The notes under the pieces are model-generated. The model did no database searches. It was given only the letters and a program-made list of their open reading frames with translations, and was not told the DNA's origin. A stretch of 64,000 nt of DNA from Luteococcus japonicus (GTDB lineage: Bacteria > Actinomycetota > Actinomycetes > Propionibacteriales > Propionibacteriaceae), in assembly GCF_003752415.1 (NCBI RefSeq), contig NZ_RKHG01000001.1:2976001-3040000 (forward strand). The letters are read 5' to 3'. The translations under genes and the position numbers were made by a program. Positions 8,961 through 18,851 of the stretch are shown piece after piece; the first letter of the stretch is position 1; each line of letters starts with the position of its first letter.

Positions 8961-10870
8961 TGGCGGGCAAGCAGCCCACCCGTCGGCCCGCACCCCGAGG
9001 GTCATGGCTGGACACCTCCCGGATCCAGCTCGCAGAACCGGACAAGCGGCTGCGCTGGATGCTCCTGGCGATCCTGGTGGCCGTGACCCTGTTCATGGGA
9101 CGAGCGCTGCAGCTGCAGGCCTTCGACTCCAAGGCCTATGCCGCCAAGGCGGCCCAGCAGATGACCCACACCGTTCCGCTGGTTCCCCAGCGTGGCACCA
9201 TCAGCGACCGCTTCGGAACCGTGATGGCAACCACCGTCCCCGCCGTGCGGATCGTCGCCGATCCGAGCATGATCGCCCGCAATGGCGTGGACAAGCGCGT
9301 CGACCTGACCGAGAAGCAGCAGAAGACCGCCAACGCCAATGCTCCGGCGATGTCCAAGATCCTCGCCAAGCACCTGGGTGGCAAGGAGGCGGACTACCTG
9401 AAGTCGCTCACCGCCAAGGGCAAGGACGGTGAGCTGCTCAGCTGGAAGGTTGTCGCGCCGCAGGTGGAGGCCAGCGTCTGGAACGGGATCAACAAGGAAC
9501 TGCGGGCCGGCGGACCCGTAGAGGGCGTCGCCAAGGGCTCGCCCTACTGGTACGGCCTGTACAAGCAGGACAATCCCAAGCGCATCTACCCGTCGGGCTC
9601 CGTGGGCGGCAACCTGATCGGCGTGGTCCGCAGCGAGGTTGATCCGGAGCCGCACGTGAAGGCCCTGACCGGGGTCGAGAAGTTCCTGGACCCCGAGCTG
9701 ACCGGCACGGCCGGCCGCGAGGTCTACGAGAGCTCCGCCTATGGGCGCATCCCGCTGGGCACCGACGTGCTCACCCCGGCCGTCGACGGCAATGACTACA
9801 CGCTGACCATCGATGCCACCCTCCAGCAGGCCACGGAGGCCGCCCTGGCCAAGTACACCGCCCAGGCCGCGGCCACCACCGGCACCGCCATCGTGATGAA
9901 TGTCAAGACCGGGGAGGTGCTGGCCAATGCCAATGTGCCCAGCTACGACCCGAACAAGATCAGTGAGGCCGCCGCGAAGAGCGGCCTGGTCAACCGCTCC
10001 GTCGAGGCCATCTACGACCCGGGGTCGGTGCAGAAGGTGCTGACCATGGCCGCCCTGGCGGACAAGGGCCTGGTCAAGGCCGACACCCGGGTGCTGGTGC
10101 CGAGCAAGCTCGAGTCCGGCGGAGGCTACATCCGTGACTCCTATGCCCACAGTGATGTCCCGATGACGGCCCGCGGCGTGATCGCGAAGTCCTCCAACAT
10201 CGGCACCGCAATGCTCTCCCGCCAGCTGGACAAGCCCAGCCTGGTGCAGTACCTCAAGGACTTCGGTCTGGGCAGCAAGACCGGGGTGGAGCTGCCCGGG
10301 GAGTCCGCCGGCATCATCCCCAAGCCGGACATGGCCGACTACTCACGGGACCAGATCGCCTTCGGCCAGGGCCTGTCCACCACCCCGATCCAGGAGGCCG
10401 CCGCCGTCGCGGGCGTCGTCAACGACGGCGTCTACAACCCGCCGACGATGGTGAAGGCCGCCACCGGCAGCGACGGCAAGCCCGCCAAGCTCCCGGCGAA
10501 GGAGCCGCGTCGCGTCATCTCCAAGGAGGCCTCGGCCGAGGTGCGGGACATGATGGAGGCCGTGATCACCCTGGATCCCAAGAAGCGCGCCATCCCCGGC
10601 TACCGTGCCATCGGCAAGTCCGGCACCGCCGAGCGCGCCGACGGCAAGGGCGGATACGACGGATACACCGCCTCTTTCGTGATGGCAGCCCCCGCCGAGA
10701 ACCCGCAGATCCTGGTCTACGTGCTGCTCGACGAGCCGCTGGACGGCCACCAGGGATCCGAGGTGGCGCTGCCAGTGACCCAGGAGGTCATGAAGCTCGC
10801 CCTGCCGCGCTACGGCGTCCTGCCCTCCACCACACCCGCACCCGAGAAGCCGCTGGAGTATGAACCGTGA
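8960..10870 (+). CDS. ftsI: Septal peptidoglycan transpeptidase FtsI (class B PBP)
   Basis: A 636-residue class B penicillin-binding protein: cytoplasmic basic start, membrane helix at about 34-52, pedestal domain ('RGTISDRFGTVMATT'), then the transpeptidase. The catalytic motifs are Ser356-Val-Gln-Lys359 (SxxK), Ser411-Ser-Asn413 (SxN) and Lys553-Ser-Gly-Thr, i.e. KSG in place of the more usual KTG. It crosslinks stem peptides at the septum with FtsW as glycosyltransferase partner. Its ATG overlaps the stop of the FtsL-like gene (TGATG), and murE starts within its stop codon. Confidence 0.93.
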   Translation: MAGKQPTRRPAPRGSWLDTSRIQLAEPDKRLRWMLLAILVAVTLFMGRALQLQAFDSKAYAAKAAQQMTHTVPLVPQRGTISDRFGTVMATTVPAVRIVADPSMIARNGVDKRVDLTEKQQKTANANAPAMSKILAKHLGGKEADYLKSLTAKGKDGELLSWKVVAPQVEASVWNGINKELRAGGPVEGVAKGSPYWYGLYKQDNPKRIYPSGSVGGNLIGVVRSEVDPEPHVKALTGVEKFLDPELTGTAGREVYESSAYGRIPLGTDVLTPAVDGNDYTLTIDATLQQATEAALAKYTAQAAATTGTAIVMNVKTGEVLANANVPSYDPNKISEAAAKSGLVNRSVEAIYDPGSVQKVLTMAALADKGLVKADTRVLVPSKLESGGGYIRDSYAHSDVPMTARGVIAKSSNIGTAMLSRQLDKPSLVQYLKDFGLGSKTGVELPGESAGIIPKPDMADYSRDQIAFGQGLSTTPIQEAAAVAGVVNDGVYNPPTMVKAATGSDGKPAKLPAKEPRRVISKEASAEVRDMMEAVITLDPKKRAIPGYRAIGKSGTAERADGKGGYDGYTASFVMAAPAENPQILVYVLLDEPLDGHQGSEVALPVTQEVMKLALPRYGVLPSTTPAPEKPLEYEP

Positions 10871-12417
10871 CGAGCCAGAACCTCCTGCGTCCCGCCGCAC
10901 GCCCGGTCCGGCAGCTCAATGAGCTGTTCGAGGACTCGGGCGACGATGCCGTCGAACTGCCCGAGCAGTCCGTCGAGGTCAGCGGCATCACGCTGGACTC
11001 CCGCACCGTGGCCCATGGTGACCTCTACGTCGCCCTGAGCGGAACCCGCGCGCACGGTGCGCAGTTCGCCCCAGGGGCGGTCGGGCGGGGAGCCGTCGCG
11101 ATCCTCACCGACGAGGCGGGCCGTCAGCAGGCCGGGGCCACCGGGGTCCCGGTGGTCGTCGCCGTCGATGCACGCGACGCCATGGCCGATGCCGCCGCGA
11201 CGCTCTTCGGTTCGCCCACGCACCAGCTGATGATGTTCGGCCTGACCGGTACCAATGGCAAGACCACCACCACCTTCCTGCTGGAGGCGGCTCTCGTGGC
11301 CGCAGGCCGCCGGGTGGGGACCATCGGGACCAATGGCTTCCGGCTGGACGGCGTCGAGCTGCCCAGCAATCGCACCACCGTCACCACGCCGGAGTCGCCG
11401 GACCTGCAGGCGCTGCTCGCCGTGATGCTGGAGCGCGGGGCGGACAGCGTGGCCATGGAGGTCAGCTCCCACGCCCTGGCGCTGCAGCGGGTGGACCACA
11501 TCGGTTTCGACGTCGCGGGCTTCACCAACCTGGGCCGTGACCACCTAGACTTCCACCCCACCATCGAGGACTACTTCGAGGCCAAGGCACGGCTCTTCGA
11601 GGCCGAGCACTGCCGGGTGGCCGTCATCAACACCGATGACGAGCATGGCCGCATCCTGGCCGAGCGGATCACCACCGCCGGGGCGCCGCGCCTGGTCACC
11701 ACCGGTTTCGGGGACTCGGACCACCAGTTGCTGGAGGTCACGCCCGAGGGGCCGGGCAGCCGGGTGCGCTACCGCGGCCCCGTCGGCGAGCGTGAGTTCA
11801 CCATCGACCTGCCCGGTGACTACAACGCCCGCAATGCCGTGATGGCGCTGGCGATGGCCGTCGAGGCCGGGTTGGACGCCGACGCCGCGCTGGAGGGCAT
11901 CAAGCACGCCCAGGTCCCGGGCCGGATGCAACTGGTACGCCTTGCGACGGCCGAGCGTGTCGAGGCCCCCACGGTCTACGTCGACTTCGCGCACACCCCG
12001 CAGGCGATCGAGCAGGCGGTTCGCTCCGCCCGTCCCGGTCCGGGCGGGAGGACCATCGTCGTCGTGGGAGCCGGGGGAGACCGCGACGCCGCCAAGCGGG
12101 GCCCGATGGGGCAGGCCGCGGCCGCCGGCACCGGCATGGTGGTGGTGACCGATGACAATCCCCGCACGGAGGACCCGGCGCTCATCCGTGCCGCGGTGGT
12201 CGAGGGAGCACGCGCCGCGGGCGGCGCAGAAGTGGTGGAGCAGGCCGGCCGACGCGCCGGGATCGGCGCGGCGCTTGCCGCCGCCGGTCCGGCGGACGTG
12301 GTGCTGGTGCTCGGCAAGGGACACGAGAAGGGCCAGACCGTCGGAGAGACGGTCCACGACTTCGACGACGTCGAGGTGGTCCTGGAAGAGTGGGAGAAGA
12401 TCCATGAGGAGAACTGA
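10867..12417 (+). CDS. murE: UDP-MurNAc-tripeptide synthetase MurE
   Basis: A 516-residue Mur ligase that adds the third stem-peptide residue to UDP-MurNAc-L-Ala-D-Glu using ATP. The P-loop '[10 protein letters not shown]' and the 'YVDFAHTPQAIEQAV' segment are present. The DNPR motif at about 430-433 is the mark of enzymes that use diaminopimelate rather than lysine; the motif does not tell meso- from LL-diaminopimelate. GTG at 10867 overlaps the ftsI stop (GTGA). The start lies 14 residues ahead of the conserved N-terminal domain, which is normal for the family. Confidence 0.95.
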   Translation: MTSQNLLRPAARPVRQLNELFEDSGDDAVELPEQSVEVSGITLDSRTVAHGDLYVALSGTRAHGAQFAPGAVGRGAVAILTDEAGRQQAGATGVPVVVAVDARDAMADAAATLFGSPTHQLMMFGLTGTNGKTTTTFLLEAALVAAGRRVGTIGTNGFRLDGVELPSNRTTVTTPESPDLQALLAVMLERGADSVAMEVSSHALALQRVDHIGFDVAGFTNLGRDHLDFHPTIEDYFEAKARLFEAEHCRVAVINTDDEHGRILAERITTAGAPRLVTTGFGDSDHQLLEVTPEGPGSRVRYRGPVGEREFTIDLPGDYNARNAVMALAMAVEAGLDADAALEGIKHAQVPGRMQLVRLATAERVEAPTVYVDFAHTPQAIEQAVRSARPGPGGRTIVVVGAGGDRDAAKRGPMGQAAAAGTGMVVVTDDNPRTEDPALIRAAVVEGARAAGGAEVVEQAGRRAGIGAALAAAGPADVVLVLGKGHEKGQTVGETVHDFDDVEVVLEEWEKIHEEN

Positions 12418-13867
12418 CGCGGCCCGGGTGGCCGCCTTCGCCGGTGGCGAGCTGGTGGGGCCGGACATGGGTCTGGGCCCCGACGTCGTGATCGACGCCC
12501 GGCAGGCGACGCCGGGCAGCATCTTCGTCGCCATCCCCGGTGAGCGGGTCGACGGGCACGACTTCACGGCCCAGGCCGCCGAGAACGGCGCCGCGGCGGT
12601 GATCGCCACCCGACAGACCGACGCGGAGCTCCCGCACGTCCTCGTCGAGGACTCGGTGCAGGGCCTGTCCCTGCTGGCCCGTGGGCTGGTCGGCGTCGAG
12701 CGGGAGCGCGGTCTGGTCACCCTGGCCGTCACGGGCAGCTCCGGCAAGACCTCCACCAAGGACCTGCTGGCCCAGCTGCTGGAGGCAGCCGGCCCCACCG
12801 TCAGCCCGGTGGGCTCCTTCAACAACGAGATCGGCGTCCCCCTGACCGCTTGTGGCGTCGACGAGCAGACCCGCTTCCTGGTCAGTGAGATGGGTGCCCG
12901 CGGTCTGGGGCACGTCGCGTGGCTGTGCTCGCTGACGGCCCCCACCATCTCCCTGGTGCTGAACATCGGTACCGCCCATCTGGGCGAGTTCGGCAGCCGT
13001 GAGGTGATTGCGCAGGCCAAGGGCGAGATCGTCGAGTGCCTGCCCGCCGAGGGCTGGGCCGTGCTGAATGCCGACGACGACCTGGTGGCCGCCATGGCCT
13101 CGCGCACCCGGGCCCGTCTGGCCTGGTGGAGCCGCACCGGGTGGACTGCCCAGGACGGCACCGCTCCTGAGGGTCAGCTGTACGTCAGCGCCCGCGACAT
13201 CGCGGCCAATTCCCTCGAACAATATGGCTTCACGATGGTGGTCTCCCGTGACGGGCAGACCAGCGAGCACCCGGTGCAACTGCAGCTGCTCGGCAGCCAC
13301 CAGGTCTCCAATGCACTGGCGGCCGCGGCAGCCGCGATCGCCGCCGGGTGCAAGCCGGCCCAGGTCGCGGCCAGCCTGGCCGCGGCGACCACCCGCAGTC
13401 ACTGGCGGATGCAGATGGACGTGCGCGCGGACGGCGCCGCGGTGCTGAACGACGCCTACAACGCCAATCCCTCCTCCATGGCCGAGGCGATCGGCACCAT
13501 CGGGCGGATCGGTGAGGCCCGCCGTGCGGCCGTGCCGTCCGCGAAGGTATACGCCGTGCTGGGCGACATGCTGGAGCTCGGCGACGATGCGGCCGACCTG
13601 CACCGGCAGGCCGGTGCGCTGGCCGCCCGCAGCGGCGTGGACGAGGTGATCGCCATTGGCGAGCACGCGGCGGACATCGCCGCCGGGGTCCGTGCTGCCG
13701 GCGGCGTGGCGCGCGAGTGCGAGGCAGCCCAGGTGTCCAGATCGCTAGTCTTGATGCCGGCCGACGTGGTGCTGGTGAAGGCATCGCGCGGCCTTGCCCT
13801 GGAGAAGGTGGCCGAAGCGCTGCTGGCCGGTGGCGCCACGACGGGTACGAGCGGAGTGCAACGGTGA
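12404..13867 (+). CDS. murF: UDP-MurNAc-tripeptide:D-Ala-D-Ala ligase MurF
   Basis: A 487-residue Mur ligase that adds D-Ala-D-Ala to finish the UDP-MurNAc pentapeptide. Seen are the P-loop 'GSSGKTSTKDLLAQLL', 'NEIGVPLT' and 'VLNDAYNANPSSM', all typical of MurF. The ATG at 12404 overlaps the murE end by 14 bases; the longer in-frame reading from 12152 would lie inside murE and is rejected. The next gene starts in its stop codon. Confidence 0.95.
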   Translation: MRRTDAARVAAFAGGELVGPDMGLGPDVVIDARQATPGSIFVAIPGERVDGHDFTAQAAENGAAAVIATRQTDAELPHVLVEDSVQGLSLLARGLVGVERERGLVTLAVTGSSGKTSTKDLLAQLLEAAGPTVSPVGSFNNEIGVPLTACGVDEQTRFLVSEMGARGLGHVAWLCSLTAPTISLVLNIGTAHLGEFGSREVIAQAKGEIVECLPAEGWAVLNADDDLVAAMASRTRARLAWWSRTGWTAQDGTAPEGQLYVSARDIAANSLEQYGFTMVVSRDGQTSEHPVQLQLLGSHQVSNALAAAAAAIAAGCKPAQVAASLAAATTRSHWRMQMDVRADGAAVLNDAYNANPSSMAEAIGTIGRIGEARRAAVPSAKVYAVLGDMLELGDDAADLHRQAGALAARSGVDEVIAIGEHAADIAAGVRAAGGVARECEAAQVSRSLVLMPADVVLVKASRGLALEKVAEALLAGGATTGTSGVQR

Positions 13868-14937
13868 AGAACATCCTGTTGGCCGGGGGACTGGCCATGG
13901 TCGGGACCCTGCTGGGTACCCGGATCCTGATCGGTTTCCTGGTACGCAAGGGATACGGCCAGTTCATCCGTGATGACGGCCCCACGGCGCACCACACCAA
14001 GCGCGGCACGCCCACCATGGGCGGCCTGGTGATCATCATCTCGGTGGTCCTGGCCTACTTCCTGGCCCACCTGCTCACCTGGACGCCCATCACCATCTCG
14101 GCGCTGCTGGTGCTCTACCTCTTCGTGGGGCACGGCGTGCTGGGCTTCCTGGATGACTGGGCCAAGATCTCCAAGCAGCGTTCGCTGGGCCTGCAGGGGC
14201 GCGCGAAGCTCGTCGGGCAGGCCCTGCTGGCCGGTTCCTTCGGCTGGCTGGCGCTGCAGTTCCCCAATGACCGGGGCTACCGTCCGGCGTCCACCGCGAT
14301 CAGCTTCCTGCGCGACATCAGCTGGTTGGCGCTGCCCGCGGCCATCGCGATCATCTGGATGATCGTGCTGATCGCCGGTGCCTCCAATGCCGTGAACCTG
14401 ACCGACGGCCTCGACGGCCTCGCCTCGGGTGCCGCGACGATGGTCTTCAGCGCCTACGCCCTGATCAACATCTGGCAGTTCAACCAGTGGTGCGGCAACC
14501 AGTCGACCATGGGCCCGCGCTGCTACGAGGTGCGCAATCCCCATGACCTGGCCGTGGTGGCGATGGCGCTGGCCGGCGCCTGCTTCGGCTTCCTGTGGTG
14601 GAATGCCAAGCCCGCGAAGATCTTCCTGGGCGACACGGGTTCCCTCTCGCTGGGCGCGGCACTGGCCGGTCTGGCCATCATGACCCGCACCGAATTCCTG
14701 CTGGTCATCCTGGGTGCCCTGTTCGTCATGGAGACCGTCTCGGTGATGATGCAGGTGGGCTACTTCAAGGCAACCGGTGGCAAGCGCATCTTCAAGATGA
14801 CGCCGATCCACCATCACTTCGAACTGCTCGGCTGGAATGAGGTGACGGTCGTGATCCGCTTCTGGATCATCTGTGGCCTCGCCGTCGCCACCGGGCTGGG
14901 AATCTTCTACGCGGAATGGGTGGTGGGGCAGCAGTGA
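13864..14937 (+). CDS. mraY: Phospho-MurNAc-pentapeptide transferase MraY
   Basis: A 357-residue integral membrane enzyme with about ten helices. It moves phospho-MurNAc-pentapeptide from UMP to undecaprenyl phosphate, making lipid I. Diagnostic motifs are 'GTPTMGG' near residue 43, the paired aspartates in 'FLDDWAKI', '[13 protein letters not shown]', 'FLGDTGSL' and the histidine cluster '[10 protein letters not shown]'. GTG at 13864 overlaps the murF stop (GTGA). The stop in turn overlaps murD. Confidence 0.96.
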   Translation: MKNILLAGGLAMVGTLLGTRILIGFLVRKGYGQFIRDDGPTAHHTKRGTPTMGGLVIIISVVLAYFLAHLLTWTPITISALLVLYLFVGHGVLGFLDDWAKISKQRSLGLQGRAKLVGQALLAGSFGWLALQFPNDRGYRPASTAISFLRDISWLALPAAIAIIWMIVLIAGASNAVNLTDGLDGLASGAATMVFSAYALINIWQFNQWCGNQSTMGPRCYEVRNPHDLAVVAMALAGACFGFLWWNAKPAKIFLGDTGSLSLGAALAGLAIMTRTEFLLVILGALFVMETVSVMMQVGYFKATGGKRIFKMTPIHHHFELLGWNEVTVVIRFWIICGLAVATGLGIFYAEWVVGQQ

Positions 14938-16409
14938 GCGCTCTGGACTGGATGGCCGACGCTGACAGGCTCTCGCCCTGGCCACAGGCCAAGGTCGTCG
15001 TGGCAGGCCTCGGGACCTCCGGCTTCGCCGCTGCCGACGGCCTGCTCGAGGTCGGTGCGCAGGTGCGCGTGCTGGACGAGAACGACAACCAGGTCAACAC
15101 GGAGAAGGGCACCGTGCTGGAGATGCTCGACGCCACCGTCGAGCTCGGCCAGGGCACCACCACCACGCTTCCCGACGACGTCGACCTCGTCGTGACCTCG
15201 CCCGGTTGGCGCCCGTCGGCGCCGCTGCTGGCGCAGGCCGCCGCCCGTGGCATCCCGATCTGGGGCGAGGTGGAGCTGGCCTGGCGGATGCAGCACCCTG
15301 ACCGCACCGTGCCCTGGCTGGCGGTCACCGGCACCAATGGCAAGACCACCACCACCCAGATGTTGGAGTCCATCCTGCTGGCGGCGGGCCTGAAGACCTC
15401 CGCCGTCGGCAACATCGGCCGGCCCGTGATGGAGGCCGTCCTCGACGAGACCCCCTACGACGTCTTCGCCGTGGAGCTGTCCAGCTTCCAGCTGCACTGG
15501 ATGAACAGCGTGCAGATGCATTCGGCGGCCGTGCTGAACCTGCAGCCCGACCACCTCCAGTGGTACGAGGGCGACGGTTTCGACGATGAGTTGTCCCCGA
15601 TGCAGCGCTACCGTGCGGACAAGTCGCGCATCTTCCACCACGTGCGCCACTCCTGCGTCTACAACGTGGCGGACCAGGCCACCGAGCAGATGGTGGAGCA
15701 GGCCGATGTGATCGAGGGCGCCCGCGCCATCGGCTTCACCCTGGGGGTTCCCGGGATGAGCATGCTGGGCGTGGTCGACGACCTGCTGGTGGACCGCGCC
15801 TTCGTCGAGCAGCGCAAGGACTCCGCGATGGAGCTGGCGCGGGTCGATGACGTGCACCCCAATGCCCCGCACAACATCGAGAACGCGCTGGCCGCGGCCG
15901 CCTTGGCCCGCTCCTTCGGCGTCACTCCGCGCGCCGTGGCGGATGGCCTGCGCAACCTCCAGCTCGGCGGTCACCGGATCCAGACCGTGCACGAGCACGA
16001 CGGGGTTCGCTGGATCGACGACTCCAAGGCGACCAACCCGCACGCCGCGAACTCCTCGATGCGGGCCTTCGGCTCGATCGTGTGGATCGCGGGCGGCCAG
16101 GCCAAGGGCACCAGCTTCGACGAGCTGGTCCAGACCCACGCCAGCCGGCTGCGCGGAGCGGTCCTGCTGGGCGTCGACCGGCATGTCGTGGCCGAGGCCC
16201 TGGCGAAGCATGCGCCCGAGGTCCCTGTCGTCGTGCTCGACTCCACCGAGACCTCCGTCATGGAGGAGGCTGTGCGCGCGGCCTCCGGCATGGCCAAGCC
16301 TGGTGACGTCGTGCTGATGGCACCCGGCTGCGCCAGCCAGGACATGTGGAGCGGCTACGACGCCCGTGGGAATGACTTCGCCGAGGCCGCACGCCGCCTG
16401 GGGGCCTGA
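14934..16409 (+). CDS. murD: UDP-MurNAc-L-alanine:D-glutamate ligase MurD
   Basis: A 491-residue ligase that adds D-Glu to UDP-MurNAc-L-Ala. An N-terminal Rossmann-like domain ('[17 protein letters not shown]') is followed by the P-loop '[12 protein letters not shown]', 'LSSFQLHW' and 'DHLQWY'. The C-terminal domain has '[13 protein letters not shown]'. GTG at 14934 overlaps the mraY stop. Gene order murE-murF-mraY-murD-ftsW is the standard one. Confidence 0.95.
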   Translation: MSALDWMADADRLSPWPQAKVVVAGLGTSGFAAADGLLEVGAQVRVLDENDNQVNTEKGTVLEMLDATVELGQGTTTTLPDDVDLVVTSPGWRPSAPLLAQAAARGIPIWGEVELAWRMQHPDRTVPWLAVTGTNGKTTTTQMLESILLAAGLKTSAVGNIGRPVMEAVLDETPYDVFAVELSSFQLHWMNSVQMHSAAVLNLQPDHLQWYEGDGFDDELSPMQRYRADKSRIFHHVRHSCVYNVADQATEQMVEQADVIEGARAIGFTLGVPGMSMLGVVDDLLVDRAFVEQRKDSAMELARVDDVHPNAPHNIENALAAAALARSFGVTPRAVADGLRNLQLGGHRIQTVHEHDGVRWIDDSKATNPHAANSSMRAFGSIVWIAGGQAKGTSFDELVQTHASRLRGAVLLGVDRHVVAEALAKHAPEVPVVVLDSTETSVMEEAVRAASGMAKPGDVVLMAPGCASQDMWSGYDARGNDFAEAARRLGA

Positions 16410-17647
16410 TGGCCAGCCGCAGCACCGTACGCCCCGGCCCCACCCGGTTGACCATGATCGGCGACGCTCTGGCTCGGCCGATGGCCTCCTGGTACCTGGT
16501 GCTGGTCTCCGCGGTGCTGCTGGTGGGGCTCGGAGCCCTGATGGTGCTGTCCAGTTCCTCGGTCTACTCGCAGGCCGTCAACAAGGGCGACCCCTACTAC
16601 ATCGCTGAACGCCAGCTGATCTTCCTGGTCATGGGCCTGCCGATCGCCTGGTGGCTGAGCCGCCAGAAGGAGCGGATGCTCAAGGTACTGGGTTGGGTGG
16701 CCTTCATCGGATCCCTGCTGCTCCTGCTGGCCATCTTCGTACCCGGCCTGGGCAGCGACGCCGGCAAGGGCAACCTGGCCTGGTTGGACCTCGGCCCGGT
16801 GCGCCTCCAGCCTTCGGAGTTCGCCAAGCTGGGGCTGGTGATGTGGTCGGCCGCCGTCGTGGGCACCAAGCAGAAGGTGCTCGACCGTCCGAGGGAACTG
16901 CTGCCCCTGCTGGTCGGCTTCTTGACGGTCGAGATCCTGGTGCTGGCCCAGAAGGACCTGGGCACCGGACTGGTGGTCGGCGCGATCATCTTCTCCATCC
17001 TTTTCGTGATCGGCATCCCGGTGCGAATGCTGGGCGCGCTGCTGGGGCTCGCGATGACGGGTGTGCTGGCCCTGGTGGTCACCAGCCCCAACCGCATGAC
17101 CCGCATCGCGGCCTTCATCACCGGCAATGCCGCCGATGACCCCAATGCCTCGCAGCAGCCGATGAGCGCCATCTACGCCCTGGCCTCCGGTGGCTGGTGG
17201 GGACGTGGCCTGGGAGGGTCGCGGCAGAAGTGGGGTGGCCTGAACGACGGAGCCCAGAACGACTTCGTCTTCGCCGTCATAGGCGAGGAGCTGGGACTGT
17301 TGGGAACCCTGACGGTGCTCTTCCTGTTCGCGGTCCTCGGCTACGCGGGCTTCCGGATCGCGATGCGCGCGGACAGCCTGCACATCCGGGTGCTGGCGGC
17401 GGGCACCACAAGCTGGATCATGTTCCAGGCCCTGGTCAACATCGGCGTCGCGATGAAGATGCTGCCCGTGGTGGGCGTCCCGCTGCCCTTCATCTCCGCC
17501 GGCGGTTCCGCCCTGATGGCCAACCTGTTCGCCGTCGCGGTGCTGCTGGCCTGTGCCCGTCAGGAGCCGGCGGCGCGCAAGGCACTGGCCCGCAAGGCTG
17601 GCGAGCCACGGCCCAAGGTCACTACGGTGGTGGACGGAGGCCGTTGA
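16409..17647 (+). CDS. ftsW: Septal peptidoglycan glycosyltransferase FtsW
   Basis: A 412-residue SEDS family protein with about ten membrane helices, polymerising lipid II at the septum together with FtsI. Recognisable are 'GNLAWLDLGPVRLQPSEFAKLGLV', 'QKDLGTGLVVGAI', 'QNDFVFAVIGEELGLLG' and 'PFISAGGSALMANLFAVAVLL', all SEDS hallmarks. The 'QNDF' aspartate is the likely catalytic base known from this family. The ATG shares one base with the murD stop (TGATG). The place in the dcw cluster favours FtsW over RodA. The C-terminal tail is basic. Confidence 0.94.
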   Translation: MASRSTVRPGPTRLTMIGDALARPMASWYLVLVSAVLLVGLGALMVLSSSSVYSQAVNKGDPYYIAERQLIFLVMGLPIAWWLSRQKERMLKVLGWVAFIGSLLLLLAIFVPGLGSDAGKGNLAWLDLGPVRLQPSEFAKLGLVMWSAAVVGTKQKVLDRPRELLPLLVGFLTVEILVLAQKDLGTGLVVGAIIFSILFVIGIPVRMLGALLGLAMTGVLALVVTSPNRMTRIAAFITGNAADDPNASQQPMSAIYALASGGWWGRGLGGSRQKWGGLNDGAQNDFVFAVIGEELGLLGTLTVLFLFAVLGYAGFRIAMRADSLHIRVLAAGTTSWIMFQALVNIGVAMKMLPVVGVPLPFISAGGSALMANLFAVAVLLACARQEPAARKALARKAGEPRPKVTTVVDGGR

Positions 17648-17687
17648 TGTCTTCTTCCCCAGTCCGTCGACGGCAGGAGCAGTGCGC

Positions 17688-18833
17688 ATGAGTGAACACA
17701 CCACCACCGGTCAGGCGGCCCCTCTCATCGTGCTCGCGGGCGGCGGCACGACGGGCCACATCGCCCCGATGATCGCGACCGCCGAGGCCCTGGAGAGGAT
17801 GGTTCCCGGCGTCGAACTGACCTGCATCGGCACCTCCAAGGGCCTGGAGACGCGCCTGGTGCCGGCTGCCGGTCTGCGGCTGGAACTCATCCCGCCGGTA
17901 CCGATGCCGCGCAAGCCCACCGTCGACCTCGCCAAGGTGCCGCTGCGGCTGGCCGGTTCCGTGCGCCGTGCCGGTGAGGTACTTGACCAGGCGCGCGCAC
18001 AGGCCGTCGTGGGCTTCGGCGGCTATGTCTCGATGCCCGCCTACCTTGCCGCCCGTCGTCGCGGCATCCCCGTCGTGATCCACGAGGGCAATGCCGTGCC
18101 GGGCCTGGCCAACAAGGTGGCAGCCCGCTTTGCCCGTCGGGTGCTGACCAGTTTCCCGGGCACCACGTTGCCGCGCCGTGAGCAGGTGGGGCTGCCGGTG
18201 CGCCGTGAGCTCACCGAGCTGGCCACCCAGGGCCGGGCCGGGCGCCGCGCCCAGGCGCGTGCCCACTTCGGCCTGGATCCCGAGCGCCCCACGCTGCTGG
18301 TGACCGGCGGCTCCCAGGGCGCCCGCAGCATCAACAATGCAACACTCGCCGCGCGCCAGGAAGTGCTGGCCGCCGGGGTCCAGGTGCTGCACATCTGGGG
18401 TCCCAAGAACTACACCGATGACCTCGTCGTGCTGCGCGACGAGCAGACCGGTGCCGCCTACCATCCGGTGGCCTATGTGGACGGGATGGAGAATGCGTAC
18501 GCTGCGGCAGACATGATGGTGGCCCGCTCCGGCGCCGGCACCGTCTTCGAGGCCGGCATGTGCGGGCTGCCGGCCGTCTTCGTCCCGCTGCCCCACGGGA
18601 ATGGTGAACAGGCCCGAAATGCCACGGACCTGGTGGCCGCCGGTGGCGGCGTCCTGGTTCCCGATGCGGAGCTGGACGGACCTCGGCTGGTGCGCGAGGT
18701 GCTTGAGCGGATCACGGATCCGGAGCGACTGGCCACCATGGCCGCCGCCGGCCCGGGACTGTTCGACGCGGCCGCCGCCGATGCGGTGGCGCGGATCGTG
18801 CTGGACTGCGCACGTGACGCGGCCCGCAAGTAG
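17688..18833 (+). CDS. murG: Lipid I:UDP-GlcNAc transferase MurG
   Basis: A 381-residue GT-B glycosyltransferase that adds GlcNAc to lipid I, giving lipid II, on the inner face of the membrane. 'LAGGGTTGHIAPMIATAEAL' near the start and 'VTGGSQGARSINNA' in the middle are the family glycine loops; 'RSGAGTVFEAGMCGLPAVFVPLPHGNGEQARNA' forms the UDP-GlcNAc pocket. ATG at 17688 is preceded by AGGAGC and gives normal length; the in-frame upstream ATG would overlap ftsW. Confidence 0.95.
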   Translation: MSEHTTTGQAAPLIVLAGGGTTGHIAPMIATAEALERMVPGVELTCIGTSKGLETRLVPAAGLRLELIPPVPMPRKPTVDLAKVPLRLAGSVRRAGEVLDQARAQAVVGFGGYVSMPAYLAARRRGIPVVIHEGNAVPGLANKVAARFARRVLTSFPGTTLPRREQVGLPVRRELTELATQGRAGRRAQARAHFGLDPERPTLLVTGGSQGARSINNATLAARQEVLAAGVQVLHIWGPKNYTDDLVVLRDEQTGAAYHPVAYVDGMENAYAAADMMVARSGAGTVFEAGMCGLPAVFVPLPHGNGEQARNATDLVAAGGGVLVPDAELDGPRLVREVLERITDPERLATMAAAGPGLFDAAAADAVARIVLDCARDAARK

Positions 18834-18851
18834 AGGATGAGGGAGAACCAG

